Source: JAPLMI01 sp043798375 (GTDB lineage: Bacteria > Omnitrophota > Gorgyraeia > 2-01-FULL-45-10). Taken from it: 62,853 bases of DNA. Numbering within the stretch: position 1 is the stretch's first letter; each line of letters begins with the position of its first letter. Both the position numbers and the translations under genes were made by a program. The stretch is from assembly GCA_043798375.1 (NCBI GenBank), contig JAZDOS010000018.1, positions 1 through 62,853 of the forward strand. The letters are read 5' to 3'. Shown piece by piece: positions 7,832-15,409 of the stretch. The notes beneath the pieces are model-generated. The model was given only the letters and a program-made list of their open reading frames with translations, ran no database searches and was not told where the DNA came from.

Positions 7832-9254
7832 CGTATGCCAGCTTCTTTCCGTATTCGAGGATCGCGAGCGCTTTCTTAACGCTGGCCGCTTCCGCGTAGA
7901 CCCTCAGGATCGGCTCGGTTCCCGAGAGCCTCATCATGAGCCATGACGAATCGCCGCAGATGAATTTATAGCCGTCCGTCGTCTTTGTCTGGGCCACCGG
8001 CTTGCCCAATATATCCTCGGGCGGCGTATTTTTCAGAAATTCCAGCAATTTCGGCTTCTTATCATCCGGATACTTTAAATCAAGCCTTCGATATTCGTAT
8101 GTCCCGTATTCCTTATCTATCGATTTCAAAATATCCAAAATCTTCTTCCTTCTCATCGCCATCATCTCCAGGATAAGGAGGCCCGAGAGGACGCCGTCCC
8201 TTTCGGGGATCGAATTTTTGAACGCGACTCCGCCGGTCTCTTCACCTCCGACCAGAACATCCTCTTTCAGCATCAGCTCGCAGATGTATTTGAATCCGAC
8301 CGGCGTCTCATACATCTTAAGGCCGTATTTTTTACATATCTTCTTAATAAGGAATGTTCCGCATAGCGTCTGGACCACGCCGCCTTTCATCTTTCTATCT
8401 TCCAAAAGATGCAGGAGTAGAAGCGTCATCACCTTGTGGCCGGTGAGAAGCAAGCCGTTCGGCAGCGCGATACCGAGCCTGTCCGCGTCGCCGTCCGTCG
8501 CTATGCCTATATCGTATTTGCCTTTTTTTACTTTCCCGGCAAGCTCTTTCAGGTTAGGAAGTATCGGCTCCGGGTTTATCCCGCCGAAACCGGGATTATA
8601 AACATTGTGGATGGAATCGACCCTCGCCTTGCCGCCTTTTAAAAGATCCGCTATGTAATTATTGCCGGTGCCGTACATCGAATCGACGAGAATTTTAAGC
8701 CGTGTATTTTTGAGCAGCTTTGTATCGACGTATTTTTTGATAAATGCGAGGTGTTTCGGAATTATATCCTCGACCTCGATCATGCCTTTTGATTTCAGTT
8801 CTTCGAGCGGCTGATACGAAACTTCCCTTTTTCCGAGATATTCTTCGAATTTCTTTGTTATTTCGGGCATTGCGGAGCCGCCGTAATACGCCTTATATTT
8901 TATGCCGTTATATCTGGCCGGGTTGTGGCTTGCGGTTATCATGACGCCGCCGATGAGCCCCCTATCCTTAATGGTGAAGCTTACCGACGGGGTCGGCGCC
9001 GCCCTGTCGGAAAGGATCGTCTTTATGCCGTTCGCGGCGAGGACGCACGCGACAAGTTCCGCGTATTTTTCCGACAAAAATCTCGTGTCATATCCGACAA
9101 CGACCCTTTTGTCCTTTACCCTCGATGCCGGCCCATCGTCATTTCGGACATAATCCGCTATCGCCTGGCCGACTTTCTTAACATTATCGAATGTGAAATC
9201 TTCGCTTATCACGGCCCTCCAGCCGTCTGTCCCGAACTTGATTCCGCCCATCAT
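7824..9254 (-). CDS. Phosphoglucomutase/phosphomannomutase family protein
   Basis: About 476 residues of the alpha-D-phosphohexomutase family, which interconverts hexose 1- and 6-phosphates. The phosphoserine loop is TASHNPARYNG, the metal loop is DGDADRLG, the sugar-binding loop is GGEETGG and the phosphate-binding loop is RLSGTEP. A longer frame from GTG 9287 runs through a dispersed palindrome; the real start is ATG 9254 or 9251, directly after GAGGAGG (9265-9259), and 9251 has the better spacing. Glucose- versus mannose-specificity cannot be decided; a mannose-1-phosphate guanylyltransferase in the same operon makes a mannose role plausible. Confidence 0.9.
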   Translation of the reverse strand: MMGGIKFGTDGWRAVISEDFTFDNVKKVGQAIADYVRNDDGPASRVKDKRVVVGYDTRFLSEKYAELVACVLAANGIKTILSDRAAPTPSVSFTIKDRGLIGGVMITASHNPARYNGIKYKAYYGGSAMPEITKKFEEYLGKREVSYQPLEELKSKGMIEVEDIIPKHLAFIKKYVDTKLLKNTRLKILVDSMYGTGNNYIADLLKGGKARVDSIHNVYNPGFGGINPEPILPNLKELAGKVKKGKYDIGIATDGDADRLGIALPNGLLLTGHKVMTLLLLHLLEDRKMKGGVVQTLCGTFLIKKICKKYGLKMYETPVGFKYICELMLKEDVLVGGEETGGVAFKNSIPERDGVLSGLLILEMMAMRRKKILDILKSIDKEYGTYEYRRLDLKYPDDKKPKLLEFLKNTPPEDILGKPVAQTKTTDGYKFICGDSSWLMMRLSGTEPILRVYAEAASVKKALAILEYGKKLAYGV

Positions 9255-9268
9255 TTCCTCCTCGTTGA

Positions 9269-9323
9269 TTCTAACCAGGTTAGACACTCAGGTCAACCTA
9301 ATATCTAACCTGGTTAGATATTA
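9269..9323. repeat. Pair of TCTAACCWGGTTAGA palindromes (rpe / phosphohexomutase junction)
   Basis: Two 15-bp near-palindromes, TCTAACCAGGTTAGA (9270-9284) and TCTAACCTGGTTAGA (9304-9318), are perfect reverse complements of each other. The second is extended by ATA and TAT on its sides. The rpe stop codon TAA (9316-9314) is inside the second copy. Confidence 0.8.
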
Positions 9324-9958
9324 GGCCCTCTTAACTTCCTGATCGCTTCCGCGTAGTCCTTCGTCCCGAATACCGATGTGCCGGCTACGATTATATTGGC
9401 GCCGGCCTTTATGACCTCGGCTGCGGTCGTCCCGTTCACGCCGCCGTCCACCTCTATGTCTTTCCTGAAAATCCTGCGAAGCTCTTCTATCTTGGCAACG
9501 CAGTCCGGCATAAATTCCTGTCCGCCGAAACCGGGCTCAACCGTCATCACAAGGACCATGTCCACCATCGGAAGTATCGCCGGGAGAGTTTTCAGGTCTG
9601 TTTTCGGCCTGATCGAAACTCCAACCTTCTTTTTGTAATACCTGATCAATCTGATAATTTCTTTCGGATCCGCTTCCACTTCTATATGAAAAGTTATGAT
9701 ATCGCTTCCGCATTTGGCAAAACGTTCTATGTATTTTTGCGGGTTCTTTATCATGAGATGCGTATCGAGCGGCAACTTCGTTACGGGCCTTATAGACTTC
9801 ACGACGACCGGCCCCATGGTGATGTTGTCGACGAAATGGCCGTCCATGACGTCGATGTGTATCCAGTCGGCGCCGGCCTTCTCGACGGCCCTTATCTCCT
9901 CGCCGAGCCTCGAAAAGTCCGCGGAAAGAATGCTTGGAGCAATCATAATTTTTTGCAT
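9314..9958 (-). CDS. rpe: Ribulose-phosphate 3-epimerase
   Basis: 214 residues, full length for this TIM-barrel enzyme, which interconverts ribulose 5-phosphate and xylulose 5-phosphate in the pentose phosphate pathway. Visible signatures are APSILSADF at the N-terminus, the metal and catalytic region HIDVMDGHFVDNITMGP, MTVEPGFGGQEF, and the second Asp in DGGVN. The last codons and the stop TAA fall inside the dispersed palindrome at 9304-9318, so the C-terminal tail may have been altered by that insertion. It is preceded by a heptamer repeat (9977-10011). Confidence 0.95.
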   Translation of the reverse strand: MQKIMIAPSILSADFSRLGEEIRAVEKAGADWIHIDVMDGHFVDNITMGPVVVKSIRPVTKLPLDTHLMIKNPQKYIERFAKCGSDIITFHIEVEADPKEIIRLIRYYKKKVGVSIRPKTDLKTLPAILPMVDMVLVMTVEPGFGGQEFMPDCVAKIEELRRIFRKDIEVDGGVNGTTAAEVIKAGANIIVAGTSVFGTKDYAEAIRKLRGPNI

Positions 9959-9976
9959 ATCGTCCCTCTTATCGTT

Positions 9977-10011
9977 TAATTACTCATTACGCATTACTGA
10001 TTACGAATTAC
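9977..10011. repeat. Heptanucleotide tandem repeat (site-2 protease / rpe junction)
   Basis: Five contiguous 7-mers: TAATTAC, TCATTAC, GCATTAC, TGATTAC, GAATTAC. The stop codon of the site-2 protease gene (TAA at 10010-10008) is supplied by the last unit. Confidence 0.85.
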
Positions 10012-11063
10012 GGATTTTTTTGAGACGCCATGGCGTAGATCCTGCCTATGTCTTCGATCGTAACGACGCCGACGGCCTTGCCTTCCTTCATTACCGGCAG
10101 CGCCCTCGCCGATTTTTCATGCATGATATTTTGTATCTTGATAAGCGAGTCCGTGTCTTTGGCCATGGGAAAATCTTTCGCCATTATCTCGCCGACGGCC
10201 TTATCCGCGCCAAAACGGTGCATGGCGGCCATTATGTCCTGCCGCGTGACGAATCCAACCATTTTGCCTTCGTCGACCACGGGAAAATCCTCCTGGTGCG
10301 AATGATAAACGAGCTCCAGCACTTTCCCCAGAGTCGTATCGCTTTTGCAGGTGTAAAAATCGCGAGGCAGTATATCGCGAACCTTGAATTTTTTCAAGGT
10401 TTCTTTTACGTCGACCTGCAGTTCCTCGTTCGATGCGGCCATATATATAAAAATAGCGATGACGACCAATATTATGTTGAAACGGATTATACCGAAGTAC
10501 GCGAACGCAAGCGCAAATACGTGGCCGAAGTTCACGGCTATCTTCGTCGCTTTCTGGTATCCCAGCCAGTTGGCAAGTATCGACCTCAAGACCCTGCCGC
10601 CGTCCATCGGGAATGCCGGTATCATATTGAAAGCCGCAAGCATAAGATTCAACCAGTAGATATAAGCCACGGTCAGGGGCCATGTCCGGGCCGATAACGG
10701 ATGAAATAGCACATCTTCGCCCAGCAGGAGCTTTAACGGATAGAAGAAAACTATAACAATAACAATATTCGATAAGGGCCCCGCGAGAGATATCAATAAT
10801 TCCTGGCTTGGTTTCTCGGGCATCTTTGACATAGCGGCAATCCCGCCTATCGGCAAAAGAGTTATCTCCCGCACCTTTATCCCGAACCGTTTTGCCGCGA
10901 GGCTGTGGCAGATCTCATGCATCGTTACAAAAAAGAATACGCCGATGACGAGAAATACCCACTTTATGCCTCCGGGAAGCACCAGCAATAGAAGAAGAAA
11001 GAATGTGCTATGGATATTTATCGATATTCCGAAAACCGTGAATAACTTTATCGAACCCCTCAT
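10008..11063 (-). CDS. Site-2 protease-like M50 peptidase with CBS pair
   Basis: 351 residues from ATG 11063. The longer frame from 11084 begins inside an inserted inverted-repeat element, so its extra residues are not native. It is a polytopic membrane metalloprotease: HEICH supplies two zinc ligands and NMIPAFPMDGGRVLRS supplies the third (Asp). Hydrophobic segments span about residues 15-50 and 90-210. Two CBS domains follow (about residues 225-345), likely binding adenosyl ligands and controlling activity. Enzymes of this type cleave membrane-bound substrates within the bilayer; the substrate here is unknown. The start codon's A comes from the element end and its TG from the target duplication. 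Confidence 0.88.
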   Translation of the reverse strand: MRGSIKLFTVFGISINIHSTFFLLLLLVLPGGIKWVFLVIGVFFFVTMHEICHSLAAKRFGIKVREITLLPIGGIAAMSKMPEKPSQELLISLAGPLSNIVIVIVFFYPLKLLLGEDVLFHPLSARTWPLTVAYIYWLNLMLAAFNMIPAFPMDGGRVLRSILANWLGYQKATKIAVNFGHVFALAFAYFGIIRFNIILVVIAIFIYMAASNEELQVDVKETLKKFKVRDILPRDFYTCKSDTTLGKVLELVYHSHQEDFPVVDEGKMVGFVTRQDIMAAMHRFGADKAVGEIMAKDFPMAKDTDSLIKIQNIMHEKSARALPVMKEGKAVGVVTIEDIGRIYAMASQKNP

Positions 11064-11167
11064 CCCGTTAGACCTCCAACCCAAACCGATATAACAATTT
11101 TAAGTATATATGTCTTATATACCATTTTGTACTGTATAACGTCCTGTTTTTATGAGGTCTAACGGGA
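11063..11167. mobile_element. MITE-like inverted-repeat element inserted in an ATGA junction (copy 1)
   Basis: 105 bp with perfect 14-bp terminal inverted repeats, TCCCGTTAGACCTC at 11063-11076 and its complement at 11154-11167. It is flanked by the direct repeat CTCA (11059-11062 and 11168-11171), which is TGAG on the coding strand. Removing the element and one TGAG joins the M16 peptidase stop (AGA TGA) to the protease start (ATG AGG) as an ATGA overlap. The interior is AT-rich without a frame. The right arm provides GGAGGT 8 nt before the remade ATG. Confidence 0.85.
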
Positions 11168-11168
11168 C

Positions 11169-12434
11169 TCATCTTATGCGTAGCTCCTCTCTGACCGCCT
11201 TATCGTCTTTAACAGGCCCGATGACGGAAAGATTGAGAGACTCATCTCTGAACATGCGCCCGGATACTCTCATAAGGTCATCCGCTGTCACTTTTTCGAT
11301 ACGCTCCAGAATATTTTTGACACTGAAATCTTTCTCGCCCGATATGACCTTCTCCCCGAGCCACAGCATATGGCTCATCGTATCTTCGAGCGCGAATAGG
11401 AGCTGCCCCTTATAATATTCCTTGGCTCTATGCAATTCCTCTTCCCCGACAGGCTCTCTCTTCATCCTCGCGAGCTCTTTTAAGATAATTTCAAGGGCCT
11501 TCACAAGCTTCTTCTCATCCACGCCGGCTGAGACGACAAACGCGCCGCAATCGTCATACTTTCTTATGCTCGAGGAGATCTCGTAGCACAGCGCCATCTC
11601 ATCCCGCACCTTATGGAAGAGCCTCGACGACATATTCGCGCCCAAAATAATGTTTACCAGGCTCATAACGTGTTTGTCGGGGCTGAACCTGTCAAGGGCG
11701 TGAATGCCCAAGGCAACATGCGTCTGTTCCGTATCTTTCGCGAGAAGCTTGAATTCGGGCGCTTTCTGATTCAGTTTTACTTTGCTGAAAGCGGACGCTG
11801 TCCCTCCCCCGGCGGAGGAAAGATATTTCTTCGACAGCCCGACAAGCGCTTCTTCATCGATGCGGCCGGTGGATACAACAAGCATATTTTTAGGATTGTA
11901 ATACTCATTTTTATATCCGATGATATCCTGCCTGGTGATCGCCTTCACGCTCCCGACGGTCCCGGCGAGCGGCATGCCAAGGGGCTGATCCGGCCACATC
12001 ATCTCGGCAAGTATCTCATGGACATAGTGGGCGGGCATGTCCTTATACATATTTATCTCTTCTATTATCACGCCCTTCTCTTTTACCATCTCCTCTTCGG
12101 CAAGTCTCGGGTTCAGGATCATATCGCTCAATATATCAAGGCCAAGACCAGCGTCTTTCGAAAGGACCTTGACGAGGTAGCAGGTATGTTCTTCCGAGGT
12201 AAAACCGTTGAAGCTTCCGCCGCGGCCCTCTATCTCCTGTTTTATCGCCATCATGTCGCGTTTCGTCGTCCCTTTAAAGAGCAGGTGCTCCAGCATATGG
12301 CTTATGCCGTTATTCGACCGCGTCTCGTATCTTCCGCCGGCGCGTATCCATATTCCGATAGCGACACTCTCCATGTGGGCCATCGGTTCCGTCACTATTT
12401 TTAAACCGTTGTCGAGCTCATCACGCTTGTACAT
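11169..12434 (-). CDS. M16-family zinc peptidase (processing-peptidase-like)
   Basis: 421 residues from ATG 12434, which has GAAAGGA upstream and follows the ruvX stop by 4 bp; a longer frame from 12491 overlaps ruvX and is unlikely. The inverted zinc motif HxxEH is present as HMLEHLLF in the N-terminal domain, with the downstream Glu in EEHTCYLVKV. The second M16 half begins about residue 200. Bacterial relatives include PqqL/YmxG-type peptidases, and the substrate is unknown. The stop TGA (11171-11169) is part of the duplicated TGAG flanking an inserted element. Confidence 0.88.
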   Translation of the reverse strand: MYKRDELDNGLKIVTEPMAHMESVAIGIWIRAGGRYETRSNNGISHMLEHLLFKGTTKRDMMAIKQEIEGRGGSFNGFTSEEHTCYLVKVLSKDAGLGLDILSDMILNPRLAEEEMVKEKGVIIEEINMYKDMPAHYVHEILAEMMWPDQPLGMPLAGTVGSVKAITRQDIIGYKNEYYNPKNMLVVSTGRIDEEALVGLSKKYLSSAGGGTASAFSKVKLNQKAPEFKLLAKDTEQTHVALGIHALDRFSPDKHVMSLVNIILGANMSSRLFHKVRDEMALCYEISSSIRKYDDCGAFVVSAGVDEKKLVKALEIILKELARMKREPVGEEELHRAKEYYKGQLLFALEDTMSHMLWLGEKVISGEKDFSVKNILERIEKVTADDLMRVSGRMFRDESLNLSVIGPVKDDKAVREELRIR

Positions 12435-12438
12435 CAAA

Positions 12439-12855
12439 TTATCCTTTCTTCCTCGAATCGAGATAACTCTGCAATATGACCTGCGCGGCAAGCTTATCGA
12501 TAACTTTTTTTCTCTTGGCGCGGCTCATATCGGCTTCCAACAGGGCGCGCTCGGCCTGGACCGTCGTGAGCCGTTCGTCCCATGTCTTCACTGGAATAAC
12601 TACGGCTTTTGTGAGGCTGTCCGTAAACTCGACCACCTCTTTGGTCTTCGCGCTGTAACTCCCGTTCATATTAAGAGGGAGGCCGACGACGGCCTCTTCT
12701 ACTCCATTTTCTTTTATGATCCTTTTTATTTCGGCGAGGTCGTCGGCAAGCGACTTTCTTTGGATCGTGGCCTGCCCCTGGGCTGTGAGAAGGAGCTCGT
12801 CGCTCAAGGCTACGCCTATGCGTTTCGTGCCGACATCGAGAGCAAGGATTCTCAT
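12439..12855 (-). CDS. ruvX: YqgF/RuvX, putative pre-16S rRNA nuclease / Holliday junction resolvase
   Basis: 138 residues, full length for the family of RNase-H-fold nucleases implicated in 16S rRNA 5' end processing. The first acidic residue is in ALDVGTKRIGVALSD, the second region is VVGLPLNMNGS, and the last is WDERLTTVQAE. The ATG (12855-12853) takes its A from the end of an inserted inverted-repeat element and TG from the target duplication. The nearest purine-rich Shine-Dalgarno (AGGA) is about 16 nt away, so initiation may be weak or may depend on folding of the element. Confidence 0.9.
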   Translation of the reverse strand: MRILALDVGTKRIGVALSDELLLTAQGQATIQRKSLADDLAEIKRIIKENGVEEAVVGLPLNMNGSYSAKTKEVVEFTDSLTKAVVIPVKTWDERLTTVQAERALLEADMSRAKRKKVIDKLAAQVILQSYLDSRKKG

Positions 12856-12956
12856 CCCGTTAGAAATTTTTCCTATTATTTTTTATTTGATTTAAGTACA
12901 GATTTCCAGTTTTCACATAAATAATAATGCCAAATTCTGTAAAATTTCTAACGGGA
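12855..12956. mobile_element. MITE-like inverted-repeat element inserted in an ATGA junction (copy 2)
   Basis: 102 bp with perfect 16-bp terminal inverted repeats, TCCCGTTAGAAATTTT at 12855-12870 and its complement at 12941-12956, flanked by CTCA on both sides (12851-12854 and 12957-12960; TGAG on the coding strand). Removing it with one TGAG restores TTATGAGAATCC, an ATGA overlap of the guanylyltransferase stop and the ruvX start. Its outer 10 bp (TCCCGTTAGA) are identical to copy 1. The interior is AT-rich and non-coding. Confidence 0.85.
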
Positions 12957-12957
12957 C

Positions 12958-13887
12958 TCATAATATTTTTGTTACCTTTCCGTCTTCCAGGACAAAGCGC
13001 CTAGATTCGCGCTTCAAGACCGGTATAAGGCTCTCGAAACTCCCTATGTCATTCCAGCCATATCCGCCCTTTATGCAATACATATTACGCGCATGCTCCA
13101 TAACAGCGTAATCAATAGATATGTCCGGCATATCTTTATAATGTTTGGCGCCCTTGCCTATCAGGGCATATATCCCGGGCGCGAATTTCCTGATAGCCTT
13201 CACTATCGTGCTTGCCCTGAATATAAACGCGCCCGCGTTCCATAAATAAAGCCCTGTCTTAACGTATCGTTTCGCGGTTTCTAAATCCGGCTTCTCGGTA
13301 AATTCCTCAACCTTATATACACCCTGTCCCCTGTCCCCTGAACCCTGTCCCCGGTCCCCTGTACCCAGAACCCTGTACCCGGAACCCTGTACCCTGATAT
13401 ACCCCAGCTGTGTCGAAGGCGATGCTGGTTTGATCCCAAGGGCAATGATGGCATCGCCTTTTTCCCTTATAAAACCTATTCCGCTTTTTATCGCAGCCAG
13501 ATATTTATTCTTGCCGGTTATATACTGATCGGACGGCAATACCGCTATTATGCCGTCGCCAAACCTTTTTTTTATCGCATGCGCGGCAAGCGCTATTGCC
13601 GGCGCCGTATTGCGCGAAACCGGTTCAAGTATCAGGTTTCGTTTGCCGATATTGCGAAAATCTTTTTTGACAAGTTTCGCGTGGGACTTGTTGGCGACTA
13701 CTACCATGTTTCCTTCGCCGATAAGGCCGGCAACCCTCTCCATCGTGTTCCTGAACATCGTCTTTCTATCACGGGTGACAGATATGAAAGCCTTGGGCCT
13801 TGCGCCGGTCGACAGCGGCCTTAACCGCTTGCCTTTGCCGCCTACTAATATGACGGCATAAACGTCATTAGTCGATGGTTTACGCAT
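12958..13887 (-). CDS. Mannose-1-phosphate guanylyltransferase
   Basis: 309 residues from ATG 13887, overlapping the trpA stop by 8 bp. It is a nucleotidyltransferase making GDP-mannose from mannose 1-phosphate and GTP. Signatures are VILVGGKGKRLRPLS (nucleotide loop), AVLPSDQY, VEEFTEKPD with the sugar-binding Lys, and NAGAFIFRA. The C-terminal isomerase domain of bifunctional ManC is absent. Eleven tandem heptamers (13322-13398) insert in frame a Gly/Arg/Asp-rich stretch just before KVEEFTEKP. Read through three frames, the 7-mer gives a 7-residue protein repeat (VQGSGYR, VLGTGDR, GQGSGDR). The insertion is probably a surface loop. Confidence 0.88.
   Translation of the reverse strand: MRKPSTNDVYAVILVGGKGKRLRPLSTGARPKAFISVTRDRKTMFRNTMERVAGLIGEGNMVVVANKSHAKLVKKDFRNIGKRNLILEPVSRNTAPAIALAAHAIKKRFGDGIIAVLPSDQYITGKNKYLAAIKSGIGFIREKGDAIIALGIKPASPSTQLGYIRVQGSGYRVLGTGDRGQGSGDRGQGVYKVEEFTEKPDLETAKRYVKTGLYLWNAGAFIFRASTIVKAIRKFAPGIYALIGKGAKHYKDMPDISIDYAVMEHARNMYCIKGGYGWNDIGSFESLIPVLKRESRRFVLEDGKVTKIL
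13322..13398. repeat. Heptanucleotide tandem repeat inside the guanylyltransferase gene
   Basis: Eleven contiguous 7-mers of the type CCCTGTC, CCCTGTA or CCCGGAA. Because 7 is not a multiple of 3, every three units encode seven residues, giving the GQGSGDR-like protein repeat. Confidence 0.9.
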
Positions 13888-14671
13888 TATGAATGGCCTT
13901 AGCCAAGATGTTTGCAAATCGTGAAACCCGCGAAATAACATCCTTTTTTTCGCCGATTATCTTTACTATCGCGCTGCCTACTATGACGCCATCGGCGACG
14001 CTCGCGACCTCTTTCGCCTGGCCGGCATTCGATACGCCGAACCCTACCGCTACAGGTTTATCGGTAATAGATTTTATCAGCCTCACCCTGGATTTGAGTC
14101 CGGCCGAAAGCCCCGATCTCGCGCCGGTTACTCCGGTTAACGAGACATAATAGATAAAACCGGTCGAATTTTTGGCGATATTGGCTATTCTTTTCCGCGT
14201 CGACGTCGGGGCAGCCAGAAATATCGTGGAGATCCTGTTTTTCCTCCCCAGCCTTATGACCTCCACCGCCTCTTCCGCGGGAAGGTCCGGGATTATCAAG
14301 CCGTCGACACCGCATCGGCCGCAGGCTTTAAAAAATCCTGAAAGGCCGCAGCGCAAAACCGGATTATAATACGTCATAAACGCGATCGGAATATCGGCCT
14401 TCTTCCTGACAGCCGATACCGTTTTGAATATTTTCATGAGGTTCGTTCCTGATTTCAGCGCGCGCTGGGACGCCGCCTGTATGGTCGGGCCGTCCGCAAG
14501 CGGGTCGGAGAAAGGTATTCCGAGCTCAACAATATCCGCGCCGGCCTTTTCCAGCGCGATGACAAGTTTTTCGGTCACCGAAAGATTCGGGTCGCCTGCC
14601 GTGATATAGACAATGAAGGCCTTCTTCTTTCGTCTCTTCAATTCCTTGAATTTTTTATCGATGCGGTTCAT
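13880..14671 (-). CDS. trpA: Tryptophan synthase alpha chain
   Basis: 263 residues, full length. The alpha subunit cleaves indole-3-glycerol phosphate and passes indole to TrpB. Catalytic Glu is in ADIVELGIPFSDPLADGP and Asp in IPDLPAEEA, and the phosphate loop is VGFGVSNAGQ. It is separated from trpB by about 3.2 kb holding a DUF6941 gene, two small RNAs and three AT-rich accessory genes, whereas trpB and trpA are normally adjacent. The start overlaps the DUF6941 gene by 17 bp and the stop overlaps the guanylyltransferase start by 8 bp. Confidence 0.96.
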   Translation of the reverse strand: MNRIDKKFKELKRRKKKAFIVYITAGDPNLSVTEKLVIALEKAGADIVELGIPFSDPLADGPTIQAASQRALKSGTNLMKIFKTVSAVRKKADIPIAFMTYYNPVLRCGLSGFFKACGRCGVDGLIIPDLPAEEAVEVIRLGRKNRISTIFLAAPTSTRKRIANIAKNSTGFIYYVSLTGVTGARSGLSAGLKSRVRLIKSITDKPVAVGFGVSNAGQAKEVASVADGVIVGSAIVKIIGEKKDVISRVSRFANILAKAIHNA

Positions 14672-15059
14672 CTTTAACCTCTTTTAACAGTATCGGATAA
14701 TTCAAAAACAGCTCTTTATCCAGCAACACTTCGACCCAGTACTTTCCCGGGTTCGGGAAAACAAGATTGTTGAACCTCGAAATAAGCGTATGATGCCTGT
14801 CTATATCGCCGAGCTCGAAGGCCTGTTCGTCGGTTTCAAAAACGCTCTTTTTGTCTATGGGATTCACTATCCGTATCTTCTGCGTAAATGTCCCCTCGCC
14901 CTTGCACCATCTGTTCACGACGAATAGCGACGGATGCGTCGCGGGAAACTTCTTGGCGTTGATCGCTTCAAATAGCCCGATCAGTATGAACTTCCCGTTA
15001 TCCTCCCGCCTCACATCGTCGCACAATACCGAGAACTGCAGATTCGGCTTAATCTTCAT
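14655..15059 (-). CDS. DUF6941-like hypothetical protein
   Basis: 134 residues resembling a family of uncharacterised proteins (DUF6941) that begin with a beta-strand ending in LCDDxRRE and contain GKFILIGLFEAI, followed by a beta-sandwich-like pattern. There is no signal peptide, membrane segment or catalytic motif. It overlaps trpA by 17 bp and is the first gene after the small-RNA region, so trpA expression may depend on a promoter reading through it. The dispersed palindrome at 15073-15110 lies just upstream. The family assignment is from memory of the pattern and is moderately sure. Confidence 0.65.
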   Translation of the reverse strand: MKIKPNLQFSVLCDDVRREDNGKFILIGLFEAINAKKFPATHPSLFVVNRWCKGEGTFTQKIRIVNPIDKKSVFETDEQAFELGDIDRHHTLISRFNNLVFPNPGKYWVEVLLDKELFLNYPILLKEVKDEPHR

Positions 15060-15072
15060 TCATCACCTCACG

Positions 15073-15110
15073 TAACCTGGCAAATCTAACCAGGTAGATT
15101 GTTTAACCTA
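15073..15110. repeat. TAACCTGG/CCAGGTTA palindrome copy upstream of DUF6941
   Basis: Degenerate copy of the dispersed palindrome: TAACCTGGCAAATCTAACC followed by AGGTAGATTG and TTTAACCTA. It lies between the DUF6941 start and the plus-strand small-RNA promoter. Confidence 0.65.
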
Positions 15111-15139
15111 TTGACAATCGTTAAAAAATATCCCATACT
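15111..15139 (+). promoter_or_regulatory. Sigma70-type promoter for plus-strand small RNA
   Basis: TTGACA (15111-15116), a 17-nt spacer, then CATACT (15134-15139). Predicted transcription start is about 15146, just ahead of a strongly structured region. Confidence 0.6.
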
Positions 15140-15145
15140 TCTAGA

Positions 15146-15275
15146 TAGACAACTCATCCGAGACCCGCTTAGTTAGCCGAAAGGTTATGAGTGGGTCTTG
15201 CGAAATTCTTATCGCCTTGTCACGGCAAGGCAGAACCAAATTTCCCTCTAGATATGTATCGGAGGGACTCTTTTT
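15146..15275 (+). ncRNA. Predicted structured small RNA, plus strand, unknown family
   Basis: About 130 nt with three stems. Stem 1 is a roughly 13-bp helix (15159-15172 with 15188-15200) capped by UAGCC-GAAA-GGUUA, a GNRA tetraloop (15174-15187). Stem 2 pairs GAAAUU (15202-15207) with AAUUUC (15239-15244) and, inside an internal loop, GCCUUG (15214-15219) with CAAGGC (15226-15231). Stem 3 is TCCCTC/GAGGGA (15243-15248 with 15262-15267), followed by CTCTTTTT, a rho-independent terminator. A good promoter sits at the right distance. I do not recognise it as tmRNA, 6S, SRP RNA, RNase P or a known riboswitch. No coding frame is apparent. Confidence 0.65.
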
Positions 15276-15315
15276 AGGCTTTTACTGCTAAAAGACGCTT
15301 ATAAAACTTCAGCTT

Positions 15316-15403
15316 AAAAAAAGACCCACCTAACTAACCTTACGGTAAGCCCCATGGGCTCTTTCATTAGGTGGGTACCTTTAGTTCCAGTATTTTTAAA
15401 TCC
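15316..15403 (-). ncRNA. Predicted structured small RNA, minus strand, unknown family
   Basis: About 88 nt. A 10-bp closing stem, ACCCACCTAA (15376-15367) with TTAGGTGGGT (15333-15324), encloses two short hairpins, AGCCC-AUG-GGGCU and CUUA-CCG-UAAG, in a three-way-junction layout. It is followed by CUUUUUUU (15323-15316). A sigma70-type promoter lies upstream (15438-15410). It converges on the plus-strand RNA, their 3' ends being about 40 bp apart. The oligo-U end should also stop trp-operon transcripts coming from upstream. Family not recognised. Confidence 0.62.
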
Positions 15404-15409
15404 ATTTAA

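Noticed and set aside
9254..9287. N-terminal extension of the phosphohexomutase from GTG 9287
   Set aside because: These codons run through the dispersed palindrome; GAGGAGG directly before ATG 9254/9251 gives a better start.
4937..13398. CRISPR array from the regularly repeating short units
   Set aside because: Units are 7 bp, contiguous and without spacers; no cas genes are present.
15146..15275. Known riboswitch, tmRNA or SRP RNA identity for the plus-strand small RNA
   Set aside because: A CAAGGCAGA-like string recalls SRP RNA, but the GGAAG/asymmetric loop core is missing, and no tmRNA or cyclic-di-GMP consensus fits.
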